Shown one piece after another: positions 61,492 through 64,000 of a stretch of DNA of 64,000 bases. Numbering within the stretch: position 1 is the stretch's first letter; every line of letters starts with the position of its first letter. The DNA is taken from NCBI RefSeq assembly GCF_029633865.1, contig NC_079223.1, positions 36,115,739-36,179,738 of the forward strand, written 5' to 3'. The notes beneath the pieces are model-generated. The model searched no databases, was not told the DNA's origin, and saw nothing but the letters and a program-made list of their open reading frames with translations. Made by a program: the position numbers and the translations under genes. The DNA comes from Lampris incognitus (taxonomy: Eukaryota > Chordata > Actinopteri > Lampriformes > Lampridae).

Positions 61492-62976
61492 CGCATATAA
61501 CTGGCTGCTCATGTTACAGGCACCCTGGCCTTTTGCACGTACATAGCACAGAGGTGTGCAACATTGTGATGCAGGTGAGAGCTTATCTCTCAGTTTGAGT
61601 TTTCGATCATAGGCACTAATTAGTTGGTTTTTGCATTTCAGCTTGATCATTTTATAATTACCACATACAAACACTACATTCTCATAAGCTGTCAATCCAG
61701 TGTAACAGTCTGATTACTTTTCAGCCTCTTTGGTAGATAATCTGCCGACAGCCTCCATTCATAGGAAACCTAGTCACTGAATTCAGTTTGCGCCGCCATG
61801 CTTTCCAGTGCTTATGTCGATCAGAGATGATAAGGTTGTGTGAGAAGCACAAGACATCATTGTTACTCAAACTAAAAGCCAGTTTTACTTGCAGCACTCC
61901 AGACATTTGTCCTTTGTTTGGTGTGACTTTGTCCCTCTGTCAGTGTGTGTAATGGTTATTGTGTTTTGTATGAGGGAAGGCTCTCATGCCGTGTGTGAAA
62001 CTACACAACGACTTTTGCGGTGCTCATGTGGAAGTTGGATGTGGCTTTTAAAGAAGAGGTGAATATATGGACCACCTTTTGAATGTGTATTTGAAATCGT
62101 TTTATTTTTTCCTTTGCTGTGCTTTCTGATGTCTATTTTGGATGGATAACTGTGGCCCTGCTCATTAGCAGCTCATTCAGTAGTTCCTAGCTTTCATTAC
62201 TTGCAGCCATTTAGCTTAGTTCCTGAGATTTTCCGTTGACGTTTTACTTTTCCTCTTTATGGAAGAACTTGCGGCACTTAAATGTCAAGAACAAAAGAGA
62301 AGGGTTAAGCCAGGGTTTTTGTGAATGTACAGTACCATCATAGCATATCACACCCACTGATCTAGCCAAAGAGACAGACATGAATTGTACCGGGGTAACG
62401 GAAAGAAGTGTATATCTTTTCAACTTTTTGCTTTATCCTTATTTCGCAGAATTCTCCAAAGCTTTCATTATGCAACTTTTTTTTTTTTAGTCACAATGGT
62501 GATTCTCAACATCTCGTCCATGTCAACACACACACACCCATCAATGCCACCTTCATTATGGCAAAGTCTCAGCATATCTGACCTCATTCCACGGTTATCA
62601 GTGAACCAGAGCCACTGATGCATGCCATAGAAACTGCCACAACATCTATTCATGCTCGCAGCACAAATAGAAAGACGACCTATGTTATGGCTACACTCCA
62701 TATCCGTTTTCTTCTTAGTTAACAGTGTGCACACACAACCCTGTTATATCCAAATACTCCTGTCAGTATTGCTGAGCAGTACCTGTTCTCTCCTTTTATT
62801 TTGTGCTGTGTTGAAAGACGATTCCTTACAATGAAATGTATTTACTGAGAGCAATAGAATAAAGTACATAACTGAAATGTCTAAATCTCTCCTCCATTGT
62901 CTTATTTTTTCAAGTTCAACAAATGGATTTTGACCGGTGCATACTGTAGTAGAAAAGCCTAAAGAATTCCTATCCA

Positions 62977-63420
62977 GGGGCGTCCGGGTGGCGTGGTGGT
63001 CTACTCTGTTGCCCAACAACACAGGGATTGCTGGTTCGAATCACTGTGTTACCTCCAGCTTGGTCGGGCATCTCTACAGACACAACTGGCAGTGTCTGCG
63101 GGTGCGAAGCCGGGTTTGGGTGTGTGTCCTGGTCGTTGCACTAGCGCCTCCTCTGGTCGGTCGGGGCGCCTGCTTGGGGGGGACTGGGGGGAATAGCGTG
63201 ATCCTCCCACGCGTTACGTCCCCCTGGCGAAACTCCTCACTGTCAGGTGAAAAGATGCGGCTTGTGACTCCACATGGATCGGATGAGGTATGTGGTAGTC
63301 TGCAGCCCTCCCCGGATCGGCAGAGGGGGTGGAGCAGCGACCGGGACAACTCAAAAGAGTGGGCTAATTGGCTAGATACAATTGGGGAGAAAAAGGAAAC
63401 CCCCCCCCCCCAAAAAAACA
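62977..63420 (+). mobile_element. tRNA-derived SINE copy 6
   Basis: Full copy with head GGGGCGTCCGGGTGGCGTGG, B-box-like GGTTCGAATC, the shared body and a poly-C/poly-A tail. Confidence 0.92.
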
Positions 63421-64000
63421 TTTTTTTTCATATCCAATGCAGACACTAACTTCAATACAATGAACTTATATGGCCTCTGCTGGGCTCCTTAATATGTTAG
63501 TTCAGGAGCCAGGAAAGGAAGCAAGGAGTTAGATAAACAAAGCTTTACAGGAAAGTAGCTATGTGGTATGTTTTGGCTACAACTACAACAAGTGCTCAGA
63601 TTAGAAATGTGTGTCATGCAACCAGGAAATGTTTAGTCTTATACAGTCTTGTCTCAGCAGAAATGGCTCTATTATACAAGATAGAGGTTGTTGCAGGTAT
63701 GCAGAGAAAGTGATAGAAACAGAACTGAAATTGTTCCCCATCTTGCAACAGAACTAGAAGCTGACCTTTTTAAATGATCGCGATTATTCACTGGAAGATC
63801 TTGATTGTTTGAAATACGGCACAGAATTATTTCTGTTATTTTGATTGTTAGTAGAGCGTGTGCATTTTGCATTCTTTGAAAACTGTAACTCATAAAGCAG
63901 AGCTGGGTTTTTAACGAAAGAAACATTTGATGGAAATTTAGCTAGAGAAAACTGCAGCAAAGTTTTTGGCAAATTATTGAACTTTATCCACTTTTCATAA
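63421..64000. other. Unassigned sequence to window end
   Basis: A/T-rich, no coding or repeat feature recognised. Confidence 0.6.

Larger units (their letters stand above)
59854..62976. other. Region downstream of sfxn3, no supported gene
   Basis: No exon or RNA gene is recognised. Notable items are a (TGATGA)n stretch at 61218-61240, a (TA)n block at 61348-61412 and a CTCF-like motif at 61478-61491. By human synteny KAZALD1 and then TLX1 would follow, but neither is visible here. Confidence 0.6.

Overview
The window is nuclear DNA of a ray-finned fish, probably an acanthomorph teleost. Evidence is the small introns with GT-AG borders, many dinucleotide microsatellites, fish-type LINEs, hAT and Tc1 transposons, and six copies of one tRNA-derived SINE. 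Three protein genes are supported by their exons, in the order lzts2 (+), pdzd7 (-), sfxn3 (+). As I recall it, this is the order and orientation of LZTS2-PDZD7-SFXN3 on human chromosome 10q24, so the block is conserved. From memory of the zebrafish map the paralogues are probably lzts2a and pdzd7a, but I cannot test that here.

Region by region. 1-5919: upstream or 5' intronic DNA of lzts2, with microsatellites and some non-repetitive stretches. 5920-16209: lzts2, seven coding exons, about 818 residues. 16210-21612: lzts2 3' UTR and the space between the convergent lzts2 and pdzd7 3' ends, with two SINEs. 21613-37355: pdzd7 on the minus strand. Twelve exons cover PDZ1, PDZ2 and the harmonin-homology region, and a terminal exon holds the end of PDZ3. 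The exons between are not found; a 200-N assembly gap (25819-26018) and nested transposons lie there. 37356-45170: space between the divergent pdzd7 and sfxn3, filled largely by LINE and SINE remnants. 45171-58009: sfxn3, a putative non-coding first exon with a YY1/CRE-like promoter and ten coding exons giving 322 residues. Its introns carry an intact Tc1-like transposon and an L1-type LINE with an exceptionally long target duplication. 58010-64000: back-to-back TIR transposons, one SINE, microsatellites and otherwise unassigned sequence.

The three genes are not a pathway. lzts2 is a coiled-coil scaffold linked to microtubule severing and beta-catenin control. pdzd7 is an Usher-complex scaffold of hair-cell stereocilia. 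sfxn3 is a mitochondrial inner-membrane amino-acid carrier. The interest lies in gene structure: a GC-AG intron, an apparent frameshift, an overlapping upstream ORF, a duplicated exon flanking an L1, and microsatellites abutting splice sites. The nested mobile elements are the other point of interest. I found no sign of an unknown enzymatic or defence system.
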